From positions 1 to 44,389 of the forward strand of contig CAYNXB010000013.1 in the NCBI GenBank assembly GCA_964401045.1: DNA of 44,389 bases. The letters run 5' to 3'. The notes under the pieces are model-generated. The model was not told where the DNA came from and did not search any database. It worked only from the letters and a program-made list of their open reading frames with translations. A program made the translations under genes and the position numbers. The stretch is from CAYNXB01 sp964401045 (lineage in GTDB: Bacteria; Pseudomonadota; Alphaproteobacteria; Sphingomonadales; Sphingomonadaceae). This document shows, piece after piece, positions 16,647 to 25,006 of the stretch (position 1 is the first letter of the stretch; each line of letters starts with the position of its first letter).

Positions 16647-18302
16647 GTGAGGAAAGTCGGCGTTCGTGCGGTGGCAGTGATGCTGATGCTGGGCACGGCA
16701 TCGGTGGCGCACGCCGAGCTCAATCAACCGGTCGTGACGCAGCAAGGCGCGGTCAGCGGAGTCCCGTCCGACCGGGCGGACGGCGTTACGGTGTTCAAAG
16801 GCATTCCGTTCGCCGCGGCGCCGGTCGGTGCGCTGCGCTTCCGCGAAGCCCAGCCTCCTGTCGCATGGCAGGGCGTGCGCGACGGCAGCAAGTGGGGCAA
16901 TACCTGCATCCAGTCCCCCGCGCCAACCCGGCCGATCGGCGTAAACCAGGCGACGGACATGCCCGATTCGCCGGCGATGTCGGAAGACTGTCTCAACCTC
17001 AACGTGTGGACCCCGGCCAAGAGCGCGGGAGCCAGGCTGCCGGTAATGGTGTGGTTCTACGGCGGCGCCTATGCCGAGGGTGGCGGGAGCATGCCGTTCG
17101 CGAACGGCGCGCATCTCGCCAAGAAGGGCGTGATCGTCGTTTCGATGAACTATCGCGTCGGCGCGTTCGGCTTCCTGTCGCATCCCGAGCTGACGGCTGC
17201 CTCACCGCATCACGCCTCGGGTAACCAGGCGCTGTCAGACAGCATCGCGGCGCTCAAGTGGGTGCAGGCGAACATCGCCGCGTTCGGCGGCGACCCGGAC
17301 AACGTAACCATCTTCGGCCAGTCGGCGGGCGCATGCATCTCGGCTGCGCTGGTCGGTTCCCCTGAGGCCGCGGGGCTGTTCGACAAGGCGATCTCGCAGA
17401 GCGGCGCGTGGGCCGGGCTCACGGCCGCGAAGATGGTCACGCGCGAAGCGGCCGAGCAGCAGACGCTTGCCGCGATGGAGAAGGCTGGCGTGAAAAGCCT
17501 CGCCGACCTGCAGGCGCTGCCGGTCGACCAGGTGGCCAAGCTCGGCCGTGCGCAAGGCATCATCGTCGACGGATGGATTGTGCCCGAGGATCAGTCGATC
17601 ACGTTCGCGCAGGGCCGCCAGAACAAGGTTGACGTGCTGCTCGGCTCGAACGGCAACGAGGGCGGCAGCTTCGCCTTCGGCCCGCCGACGACGCTGGCGA
17701 GCTGGAAAGACGGCGCGCCGCAGCGTTGGGGCAGCCTCGCCGAGCAGGGCTTGGCGGCTTATCCGGCGGCGAGTGACGAGGAAGCCAAGGTCGCCGCGAC
17801 CCGGCCGTTCACGGACGGCATTGCGTGGTTCATGCACCGCTATGCGGACGATCAGGCGAAAGCCGGCAAGGCGGCCTACCTGTACCAGTTCGTGCACAAC
17901 CCGCCGGCCGCGCCCGGCAAGCCGAGCGGTGGGGCAACCCACGCCTCCGAGCTGGCGTACATGTTCGATAACCTCGATGCGCCTCGCGAAGTGCCGGACC
18001 CGAGCTCGCCAGAAATCGCGAGCAAGAGCCAGGCGGACATCAGGCTCGCGGACCAGATGGCGCGCTATTGGACCAACTTCGCCAAGACTGGCGATCCGAA
18101 CGGCCCCGGCCTGCCTGCGTGGCCCGAAGCCAGTCAGCTCGAACGCAACCAGGCGTTCCTGCTCGCGGCGGGCGATAAGTCCCGCCCGGGCGACACGATG
18201 ACGAAGGAGCAGGCCCGGCTCTATGACGCGCTGTTCCAGCGGGATGTGGCGCAGCCGCTTGGGCTCGCGGACGCCCCGGAGGTGAAGCCCGCCCGCAACT
18301 GA
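16647..18302 (+). CDS. Exported type-B carboxylesterase
   Basis: The 551-residue alpha/beta-hydrolase of the carboxylesterase type-B family starts at GTG 16647, after GGGGAGAG. The signal peptide ends at AHA (about 23). The catalytic triad is visible: S226 in FGQSAGA, E338 in GSNGNEGG and H432 in ATHASEL. SEDCLNLNVWTP and VMVWFYGGAY are the family's typical segments. It hydrolyses a carboxylic ester in the periplasm. It follows A2 by 73 bases on the same strand and is closed by a strong terminator. In this cluster it may free the alcohol or acid on which the dehydrogenases act; this is inference. Confidence 0.93.
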   Translation: MRKVGVRAVAVMLMLGTASVAHAELNQPVVTQQGAVSGVPSDRADGVTVFKGIPFAAAPVGALRFREAQPPVAWQGVRDGSKWGNTCIQSPAPTRPIGVNQATDMPDSPAMSEDCLNLNVWTPAKSAGARLPVMVWFYGGAYAEGGGSMPFANGAHLAKKGVIVVSMNYRVGAFGFLSHPELTAASPHHASGNQALSDSIAALKWVQANIAAFGGDPDNVTIFGQSAGACISAALVGSPEAAGLFDKAISQSGAWAGLTAAKMVTREAAEQQTLAAMEKAGVKSLADLQALPVDQVAKLGRAQGIIVDGWIVPEDQSITFAQGRQNKVDVLLGSNGNEGGSFAFGPPTTLASWKDGAPQRWGSLAEQGLAAYPAASDEEAKVAATRPFTDGIAWFMHRYADDQAKAGKAAYLYQFVHNPPAAPGKPSGGATHASELAYMFDNLDAPREVPDPSSPEIASKSQADIRLADQMARYWTNFAKTGDPNGPGLPAWPEASQLERNQAFLLAAGDKSRPGDTMTKEQARLYDALFQRDVAQPLGLADAPEVKPARN

Positions 18303-18321
18303 CTGGTTCGGTCGAAATGAA

Positions 18322-18356
18322 AAAAGGGCCGCGGAATCCCGCGGCCCTTTTGCTTT
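18322..18356. terminator. Strong intrinsic terminator, bidirectional
   Basis: A 13-bp perfect stem pairs 18322-18334 with 18339-18351 around loop AATC. It is flanked by A residues before and T residues after, so it works on both strands. It separates the esterase operon from the convergent two-gene membrane operon. Confidence 0.9.
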
Positions 18357-18374
18357 GTCAGACGCGGCGCCCGC

Positions 18375-18884
18375 TCAATAGAAGATGCCGAGCGTGAACC
18401 CGATCGCGCGGCCGAAGAACACCACCAGCACCCAGAACACCAGTGACAACGCGCCCGAGATCTTGACCATCGCGGGCACCGACGCGTCACGGTCCCAATG
18501 CTCGACCGTCCGCCAGGTGACGAAGTGGAAGTACATCATGTTGAGGCCCGCGAGCGCGATCATCGACAGCTTCCACAGGAAGTACGGGTTGATCACGTAA
18601 CTGCTTGCCTTGCTGACGAACAGCAGCAGGCCGGTGATCGCCGCGCAGACGAATGCGCCCCAGGTCCACGGCAAGGTGTCCTTGGCCGCCTTGGTGACCG
18701 CGAACTTGTTCGAGGTGAGACCGAGCATGCGCAAGTCGACGACGAAAATCGTCCCGAGCACGGTGACGAAGGAGATGACGTGCAGCGTCTCGAGCGTGGG
18801 GAAAGCCCAAGTCGATTCGGCGACGAACGTGCCGATGCTCGAGTATTCGAGCTGCTGCCAGATAGTCGTTGCTTCAGGGGACAT
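18375..18884 (-). CDS. DUF6644-like membrane protein (paralog b)
   Basis: The 169-residue protein has four hydrophobic segments (about 30-50, 75-92, 105-122, 138-160). It resembles its upstream neighbour in H35-V-I-S, G-T-I-F-V-V-D-L-R-M, ITGLLL, VINPYFLWK and H120. The pair looks like the DUF6644 family; I am fairly but not fully sure of the number. Conserved His residues in the first and third segments could bind heme or metal, as in small cytochrome b-type proteins. It lies 12 bases after the other paralog, in the same operon. Function is unknown. Confidence 0.8.
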   Translation of the reverse strand: MSPEATTIWQQLEYSSIGTFVAESTWAFPTLETLHVISFVTVLGTIFVVDLRMLGLTSNKFAVTKAAKDTLPWTWGAFVCAAITGLLLFVSKASSYVINPYFLWKLSMIALAGLNMMYFHFVTWRTVEHWDRDASVPAMVKISGALSLVFWVLVVFFGRAIGFTLGIFY

Positions 18885-18896
18885 CGATGATTCCTC

Positions 18897-19424
18897 TTAC
18901 ACCGGAGCGTAGGCGATCCAGCGACCGCACAGCATGATGACGCACCACAGGATGATGATGAAAATGGCAGCAGCCTTGTTGCCCGCACTGACCGTGCCGC
19001 CGCCCGCAAGGCGGCGCATCACGCGTCCGTGGAACCCCAGGCTGACGAAGATAGCAAATATGACGAGGGCCATCTTGATCCAGAAGATCGGATTGATCAG
19101 CTCGCGGATCGGCTCGCCGATGATCATGCCCAGTCCCGAGATCAGCAGCACCACCAACGCCCACCAGATCCAGCGGATATAGCGGCGCTCCGTCTCGGCG
19201 AAGGTGCGGTCCGTCCCGGCGAGATTGAATATCCGCAGGTTGACCATGATCACCGCGCCGAACGCAGCGCAGATCGACAGGATGTGGAACACTTGCAGGA
19301 TCGGAATTGCCCAGAAGTGGGTGCCGATCCAGTTGCACAGCCATGTGTTCGAGATCCACAGCGACAGTTCGACAAGTGGCGTCGTGCGCAACCACTCGGT
19401 AAACTGATAGAGCAGGTCCATCAT
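18897..19424 (-). CDS. DUF6644-like membrane protein (paralog a)
   Basis: The 175-residue protein has an amphipathic N-terminal helix and about four membrane segments (around 43-62, 86-104, 115-133, 147-168). Landmarks shared with paralog b are H47 in FHILS, NLRIFNL, SGLGM, INPIFWIK and H132 in GFHG. ATG occurs twice in a row (19424 and 19421); both follow GAGGACGAGC. The frame is open upstream to 19499 but that part is acidic and carries no signal. It is first in a two-gene operon facing away from PQQ paralog 3, with which it shares a 380-base control region. Confidence 0.8.
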   Translation of the reverse strand: MMDLLYQFTEWLRTTPLVELSLWISNTWLCNWIGTHFWAIPILQVFHILSICAAFGAVIMVNLRIFNLAGTDRTFAETERRYIRWIWWALVVLLISGLGMIIGEPIRELINPIFWIKMALVIFAIFVSLGFHGRVMRRLAGGGTVSAGNKAAAIFIIILWCVIMLCGRWIAYAPV

Positions 19425-19804
19425 TGTAAGCTCGTCCTCTTCCTCTTCCCAACCGGCTTGACTGGCATCCAGCCCATGCCAGCCAAAGGGGCAATACAAG
19501 TTTCGTTACAACCGGCGTTACAGTCCTGCAGGGTAGGTCCGTTGGCAATGCCGCAGCCGGCGTTCAGGCTTCACTGGAGTGCGGAGTAAAGCGATCCGCA
19601 CCGCGTGAAGGCAGCCAGATCGGGCCCCGCGCGCGGCGCGGCCACAACCTGACATCCGGGCAGCCGATCACCTATCAGAATTCCATCCCCGTTCCCTTGC
19701 CCGCCTTTGCGACGGGCATTGTCAAAGCTCCTAAGCCCCATTAGGACAGAGTCAACGATTGACGGCGCCGGATCGACCAGGCGCGACAGGGAGAGGGGTT
19801 CCGG
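19425..19804. other. Divergent control region with inverted repeat
   Basis: This 380-base spacer lies between the two-gene membrane operon and PQQ paralog 3. It holds an inverted repeat with 7-bp arms (CTGGCAT 19462-19468 and ATGCCAG 19476-19482), a GC-rich palindrome-like stretch (around 19628-19640) and the promoter described separately. No gene is supported. Confidence 0.5.
19719..19747 (+). promoter_or_regulatory. Candidate promoter of third PQQ dehydrogenase gene
   Basis: TTGTCA at 19719-19724 and TAGGAC at 19742-19747 are separated by 17 bases, about 58 bases before the start. The pair resembles those before the other two PQQ genes. Confidence 0.4.
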
Positions 19805-21751
19805 ATGCGTCTTGCTGCTCGCCTGCGACTGGCCGCCTGCCTCGCATGCGGAACTGCGCTGGCCCTCTCTGCACCTCAGACTCTTGCCCAGAGCGGCAAG
19901 GGCTCGCGAACCACGGCAGTGCCCGCGGGCGACTGGCGGACAATCAACCGCGACTCAGCCGCGACTCGCTATTCTCCCCTGGACGACATCAACCGTGGCA
20001 ACGTGACCCAGTTGCAGCAAGCATGGAGCTATCCACTGCGCGCGTTCAGCAGCGGCACCCCGCTGGTGGTCGATGGCATAATGTACATGACCGCCGGGAA
20101 CCGCATCGTCGCGCTCGATGCGGACAGCGGCGAGGAAGTGTGGGCTTACGAAGAGGCGCGCAAGGCCGAACAGGGCCCGGGCCTTGGCGGTAGCGGGTTC
20201 TCCAGCCGCGGGCTATCCTATTGGCCGGGCGCCGGTGCCGAGAAGCCGCGACTGCTGGCGATGGCCGGCAATCGCCTGGTCGAGCTCGACGCGGCGACCG
20301 GCGCCAAAGTCGCCTCGTTCGGCACCAACGGCGAGATCGATGTCGGCGTGGCCTATGGCGGGACGCCATCGATCTACAAGAACGTCGCGGTGATCGGCGC
20401 GGCGACACTTGAGAATCCGGTCGGCGTGCCCGGCAATCCGCGCGCCTACGATATCAAGACCGGTCAGTTGCTGTGGCAGTTCCAGACCGTCCCACAAGGC
20501 GGCGAGCAATACAGCGAAACCTGGGGCCATGGCTGGAAGGGCCGTTCGGGCGCGAACATGTGGGCGCCTTCGGCACCGATCGACATCGAGCGCGGGCTGA
20601 TCTTCCTGCCGATCAGCGGTCCCGCCGCCAATTACTGGGGTGGCGACCGGCCGGGGACCAATCTCTATGCAAATTCGGTGGTGGCGGTCGACCTGGAGAC
20701 CGGCAAACCGAAGTGGCACTTTCAGACCGTGCATCATGATCTTTGGGATTCGGACATTCCAAACGCCGGGGTACTGTTCGACGTCAAGGTCGACGGCAAG
20801 ACCAAGCCGGTCATCGCGCATATCGGCAAGACCAGCTATTACTACGAGCTCGACCGCGCGACCGGTGAGCCGGTGTTTCCGGTTGATGAAGTGCAGGTGC
20901 CGAAGGGCGATGTCCCCGGCGAATACTATCACCCGACCCAGCCAATTCCGCGGATCACCCCGCCGCTCGCGCGGATGGGCATGACGTATGACGACATTGT
21001 CACTGCCGAAGACACCACGCCCGAGCATGCCGCGGCGTGCCGCAAGATGTGGGACGACGCAGGCGGCTACCTCAATTATGGGCCGTTCACACCCTTCTAC
21101 CTGCACCGCAAGGGCGAGCCGCCGAAATCGACGATCCAGTTTCCGGGCGGCACCGGCGGGGTCAACTGGGGCGGCCTGGCGGTCGATCCGGAGAGCGGGA
21201 CGGTGTTCGCCAATGTCCAGCAAACCTCGCTGGTCGGCTGGGTCGAGCGCAAGGAAACGACCGAAAGTTACAGCTTCGACGCCAATGACACCAACCAGCC
21301 GTACGACCGCGCGAGCGTCGACGGCAAGGGGCCGTTCTTCAGCTTTTCGGCGCCGATTTCCGGCAAGTACGATGCGCAGGGGAAGCCCGTCGGGGAGCAG
21401 GCGCCCTGCTACCGCCCGCCATGGGGCCAGCTGACGGCGGTCGACGCCAGGACGGGCAAGGTCAAATGGCGGGTCCCTCTCGGGCTGGTCGAGGAACTGC
21501 CGGAAGGCAAGCGCCTGGTCGGCAACTCGGGCAACGCGGGGCCGACGGTGACCGCCGGCGGGCTGGTGTTCGTGGGTGCGACCAACGACAAGCGTTTCCG
21601 GGCATTCGATTCCGATACCGGACGGCAATTGTGGGAGGCGACGTTGGCGAACAACGCCAACGCCAACCCGCTGACCTATCGCGGGCGCAGCGGCAAGCAG
21701 TACGTGGCGATCAACGCTGGTGGCGCGATTGTCGCCTTCTCGCTACGCTGA
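19805..21751 (+). CDS. PQQ-dependent dehydrogenase, exported (paralog 3)
   Basis: The 648-residue protein starts at ATG 19805 behind GAGAGGGG, with a signal peptide (cleavage near TLA-Q, about 28). The PQQ propeller carries VHHDLWDSD (H310-D317), PCYRPPWGQLTAVDARTG and GPTVTAGGLVFVGATNDKRF. It is closer to paralog 1 than to paralog 2: both share PCxRPPWG and HHDLWDSD. No CxxCH heme motif is present. It heads an operon with the A3 and DUF6152 genes, 30 bases before A3. Substrate unknown. Confidence 0.92.
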   Translation: MRLAARLRLAACLACGTALALSAPQTLAQSGKGSRTTAVPAGDWRTINRDSAATRYSPLDDINRGNVTQLQQAWSYPLRAFSSGTPLVVDGIMYMTAGNRIVALDADSGEEVWAYEEARKAEQGPGLGGSGFSSRGLSYWPGAGAEKPRLLAMAGNRLVELDAATGAKVASFGTNGEIDVGVAYGGTPSIYKNVAVIGAATLENPVGVPGNPRAYDIKTGQLLWQFQTVPQGGEQYSETWGHGWKGRSGANMWAPSAPIDIERGLIFLPISGPAANYWGGDRPGTNLYANSVVAVDLETGKPKWHFQTVHHDLWDSDIPNAGVLFDVKVDGKTKPVIAHIGKTSYYYELDRATGEPVFPVDEVQVPKGDVPGEYYHPTQPIPRITPPLARMGMTYDDIVTAEDTTPEHAAACRKMWDDAGGYLNYGPFTPFYLHRKGEPPKSTIQFPGGTGGVNWGGLAVDPESGTVFANVQQTSLVGWVERKETTESYSFDANDTNQPYDRASVDGKGPFFSFSAPISGKYDAQGKPVGEQAPCYRPPWGQLTAVDARTGKVKWRVPLGLVEELPEGKRLVGNSGNAGPTVTAGGLVFVGATNDKRFRAFDSDTGRQLWEATLANNANANPLTYRGRSGKQYVAINAGGAIVAFSLR

Positions 21752-21781
21752 AACTGGTTTTGACGAGAGGATGGATTGGGC

Positions 21782-22597
21782 ATGAATATTCTGACGAAGC
21801 TCGCGGCTGCAGCGGCGCTGACCCTTGTCGCGACCGCTCCGGTGATGGCGCAGGATGCACCGGCGCAACCGGCGAAGATCGGGGGCCACCCGAACCTCAA
21901 CGGCATCTGGCAGGCAATGAACACCGCCTTCTGGGACCTTGAGCCCCACTCGGCGCAGACTGCTCCGGTGGCGGAGCGTGAGCTCGGAGCGATCGGCGCG
22001 ATTCCCGCGGGCGTCGGCGTGGTCCAGGGAGGGCAGATCCCCTACCTTCCGGAAGCCAAGGCCCAGCGCGACAAGAACCGCGCCAACGCCATCAAGCAGG
22101 ATCCCGAAGCCGCCTGTTACCTGCCCGGTATCCCGCGCGCGACGTACATGAATTACCCGTTCCAGATCATCCAGGGCGATAACGACGACATCCTGGTCGC
22201 TTACGAGTACGCCTCGGCCAACCGCGTGATCTACATGCGCGACACCGAGATTCCGCCGATCGATACCTGGATGGGCACGTCCTACGGCAAATGGGAAGGC
22301 GACACGCTGGTGGTGACCACGCTGGCCCAGAACGGTTCGACGTGGATGGATCGCGCCGGCAACTACCTGACCAACACCAGCACGGTGGTCGAGCGGTTTA
22401 CGCCAAAGGGCGCCAACCATCTCGAGTACGAGGCGACGATCAGCGATCCGATGCTCTATTCGAAGCCGTGGACGATCAAGATGCCGCTCTACCGCCACGT
22501 CGAGGACAACGCCCAGCTGCTCGAGTTCAAGTGCGTCCCCTTCTCGGAAGTGCACCTCTACGGCGACTTGCTGGAAGTTGAACAAAAAACAAAGTGA
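21782..22597 (+). CDS. Secreted protein of unknown function, paralog A3
   Basis: The 271-residue protein has a signal peptide (cleavage after VMA-Q, about 23). The body opens with HPNLNGIWQAMN and keeps the core seen in A1 and A2: a Cys followed by a Pro motif (C112-YLPGIPRATYMNYPFQI), W-G-x-W-E-G-D-T-L-V-V-T-T, TVVERF and a late Cys in FKC251VPF. It is about 75-100 residues shorter than A1/A2. The GKWEGDTLVV motif is common to this group of secreted proteins. The start follows GAGAGGA. Position in the PQQ paralog 3 operon mirrors A1/A2 after paralog 2. Confidence 0.88.
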   Translation: MNILTKLAAAAALTLVATAPVMAQDAPAQPAKIGGHPNLNGIWQAMNTAFWDLEPHSAQTAPVAERELGAIGAIPAGVGVVQGGQIPYLPEAKAQRDKNRANAIKQDPEAACYLPGIPRATYMNYPFQIIQGDNDDILVAYEYASANRVIYMRDTEIPPIDTWMGTSYGKWEGDTLVVTTLAQNGSTWMDRAGNYLTNTSTVVERFTPKGANHLEYEATISDPMLYSKPWTIKMPLYRHVEDNAQLLEFKCVPFSEVHLYGDLLEVEQKTK

Positions 22598-22655
22598 TTG
22601 GTTCAGGTTCGGCAACGTATATAGGGCCGGACATAGTCAAGGAGTGAGGTAGGTC

Positions 22656-23078
22656 ATGTTCATGAAACCCTGGCGCGCGGCGCTGATCGGTGCGGTGCTC
22701 GCCACCACCGGTGCGGGCGCAGCCATCGCCCACCACTCGTTCGCCGCCGAGTTCGATCGCAACAAGCCGATCAAGCTCGAAGGCAGCGTGGTGAAGTTCG
22801 AGTGGGTCAATCCTCACTCATGGATCCACATCAAGACGCCGGATGGCAAGGTCTGGCGCGTCGAGGGCGGTGCGCCCAGCGCGCTGCTGCGTCGCGGCTG
22901 GAACAGAAACTCGCTGCCCGCAGGCACCAAGATTATCGTGCAGGCATTCCAGGCGCGCGACGGGGATACCCGCGCCAGCGCCGCGGAAATCAGCTTCCCC
23001 GACGGGCGCCAGCTGTCACTCGGCAACCCGACCACCGAAGCGGTGGCGGCTGCGGCGAAGCGCGCCAAGGGCAACTGA
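22656..23078 (+). CDS. DUF6152 family secreted protein
   Basis: The 140-residue protein has a signal peptide whose predicted cleavage (A-I-A, residues 23-25) would leave mature N-terminus HHSFAAEFD, the hallmark of DUF6152. Then comes a small beta-rich domain with LEGSVVKFEWVNPHSWIHI (H54, H58) and GWNRNSLPAGTKIIV, like an OB-type barrel. An N-terminal His plus internal His residues resembles the copper histidine brace of CopC-like proteins and lytic monooxygenases; binding is inference. It is the last gene of the PQQ paralog 3 operon, 58 bases after A3, and is followed by a terminator. Confidence 0.88.
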   Translation: MFMKPWRAALIGAVLATTGAGAAIAHHSFAAEFDRNKPIKLEGSVVKFEWVNPHSWIHIKTPDGKVWRVEGGAPSALLRRGWNRNSLPAGTKIIVQAFQARDGDTRASAAEISFPDGRQLSLGNPTTEAVAAAAKRAKGN

Positions 23079-23130
23079 TCGGCCGACACTTCGCGGGAGC
23101 GTTTCCGGCGCTTCCGCAACGACAACGAAG

Positions 23131-23170
23131 ACGCCCCCGAAAGCCGTTCGCGCTTTCGGGGCGTTTTTCG
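23131..23170 (+). terminator. Intrinsic terminator after DUF6152 gene
   Basis: An arm at 23131-23144 pairs with 23152-23164 (13 pairs, one bulged C, 7-nt loop) and is followed by TTTTT. It closes the PQQ paralog 3 operon. Confidence 0.85.
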
Positions 23171-23229
23171 TTTGCCGGGGAGCATTCGCCCGCGTCATGG
23201 GTTGATCTTCCGCACGGGAGAACAACTAC

Positions 23230-25005
23230 TTGACCTATCAGCAGGCCCTGGCGGTCGCCGTTCTCGTGGGAACGATGGCGCTCTTCGTCTGGGGCCGTTG
23301 GCGCTACGATATGGTGGCCGTAGCGGGCCTCCTTGCTGGCCTCCTCATCGGCGTGATCAAGCCGGAGGATGCGTTCGCCGGCTTCTCGAACGACATCGTG
23401 ATCATCGTCGGCAGCGCGCTGGTAGTGAGCGCGGCAGTTGCGCGCTCGGGCGTGATAGAGCGCGCGGTCCATGCCGTCTCGCCGTGGCTGACCAGCTTTC
23501 GCGCGCAACTGCTCGTGCTCATAGCGGCAGTCGCGCTGATGAGCGCGTTCGTGAAGAACATCGGCGCGCTGGCGATCATGATGCCGATCGCGTTTCAGAT
23601 GGCGCGCAAGTCCGGTGCGTCGATCTCGCGTTATCTCATGCCGATGTCGTTCGCCTCGCTGCTCGGAGGGCTGATTACGCTGGTGGGCACCTCGCCGAAC
23701 ATCATCGTTTCGGGCATCCGAGATGATTTGACCGGCAAGCCGTTTGCGATGTTCGACTACGCGCCGGTTGGCCTTACGTTGACGGCCGCAGGGCTGGTGT
23801 TCCTCGCGTTCGGCTACCGCCTGCTGCCGGAAGGGCAGAAGCCGGCCGTGGCGATGGGTGAGGCGCTCGATGTCCACGCTTATGTAACCGAGGCACGCGT
23901 GCCTCCCGACTCGTCGGCCGAGGGCAAGAACGTCGCCGAACTACTTGCCGGAGATTCCGAGGAAGTGAAAGTCGTCGGCCTCGTGCGCGAAGGCGAGGAG
24001 CGCGATGGCGCGGCCGCTTGCGATGCGGTGTTGCGGGCGGGTGACATCGTCCTGCTCGAAGGCCCCCCGGCCGCGCTCGAACGGATCATCGCGGGCGCGG
24101 CGCTCGAGCTCGAAGGGCAACATCGCCTGTTCGATGATTCCGCCCCGGCCGACGAAGTCGGCGTGATCGAGGCGGTCATCGGTACCGATTCGATGCTCAT
24201 CGGCGAAGCGGCCGGGCGGATCGAGCTGCACCGGCTGTTCGATATCAACCTGCTTGCGGTCGGCCGCAGTGGCGAGCGTTTCGTCGAGCGGCTGCGCGAC
24301 ATCCGCCTGCGCGCCGGCGATATCATCGTGTTGCAGGGCGTTCTGTCGCAGTTCCCGCTGCGGCTGCAGCAACTCGGCCTGCTGCCGCTGGCCGAGCGGC
24401 AGGTGCGGCTCGGCCTGAGCCGCTCCGTCCTTCCGCTGGCGATCCTGCTTGCGGCGATGACGCTGACCGCACTCGATTTCGTTTCGGTCGAGGTGGCATT
24501 CTTTGGCGCCGCGGCGATAACGGTGATGATCGGCGCGTTGCCGCTGCGCGAAGCCTATGGCGCGATCGAATGGCCGATCCTGATCATGCTCGCGGCCCTG
24601 ATTCCGGTCAGCGGGGCGCTCGAATCGACTGGCGCAACCAAGCTGCTGGCGGGGCAAATGTCGAACTGGGCCGTCGGCCTGCCGCCAATGGGGGCGCTGG
24701 CGCTGATCATGGTCGTGGCAATGGCGGTCACCCCATTTCTCAACAACGCCGCGACCGTGCTGGTGATGGCGCCGATCGCTGCATTTTTCGCGACCGATCT
24801 CGGCTACCGGCCCGAGGCGTTCCTGATGGCGGTCGCGGTCGGCGCCGGGTGCGATTTCCTCACCCCGATAGGGCACCAGTGCAACACGCTGGTGATGGGC
24901 CCGGGCGGCTATCGTTTTGGAGACTATTGGCACCTCGGCCTGCCGCTGTCGCTGCTGGTGGTGGCGCTCGGCGTGCCGATGATCGCGCTCGTGTGGCCGA
25001 TCTAG
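23230..25005 (+). CDS. SLC13-family permease with two RCK_C domains
   Basis: The 591-residue inner-membrane transporter has two blocks of membrane helices (about 5-200 and 395-590) around two cytoplasmic RCK_C (TrkA-C) domains (about 205-295 and 298-385). The two helix blocks each carry the re-entrant signature of the divalent anion/Na+ symporter group: KNIGALAIMMPI with GTSPNI, and LNNAATVLVMAPI with TPIGHQCN. Substrates in the family include sulfate and dicarboxylates; here it is unknown. The start is TTG 23230 behind GGGAGAAC. Its stop is one base away from that of the convergent TonB-dependent receptor gene. Confidence 0.92.
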   Translation: MTYQQALAVAVLVGTMALFVWGRWRYDMVAVAGLLAGLLIGVIKPEDAFAGFSNDIVIIVGSALVVSAAVARSGVIERAVHAVSPWLTSFRAQLLVLIAAVALMSAFVKNIGALAIMMPIAFQMARKSGASISRYLMPMSFASLLGGLITLVGTSPNIIVSGIRDDLTGKPFAMFDYAPVGLTLTAAGLVFLAFGYRLLPEGQKPAVAMGEALDVHAYVTEARVPPDSSAEGKNVAELLAGDSEEVKVVGLVREGEERDGAAACDAVLRAGDIVLLEGPPAALERIIAGAALELEGQHRLFDDSAPADEVGVIEAVIGTDSMLIGEAAGRIELHRLFDINLLAVGRSGERFVERLRDIRLRAGDIIVLQGVLSQFPLRLQQLGLLPLAERQVRLGLSRSVLPLAILLAAMTLTALDFVSVEVAFFGAAAITVMIGALPLREAYGAIEWPILIMLAALIPVSGALESTGATKLLAGQMSNWAVGLPPMGALALIMVVAMAVTPFLNNAATVLVMAPIAAFFATDLGYRPEAFLMAVAVGAGCDFLTPIGHQCNTLVMGPGGYRFGDYWHLGLPLSLLVVALGVPMIALVWPI

Positions 25006-25006
25006 A

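Noticed and set aside
8844..21751. PQQ paralogs as quinohemoproteins
   Set aside because: None has a CxxCH heme motif; Cys appear only in PCxRPPWG or in the lipobox.
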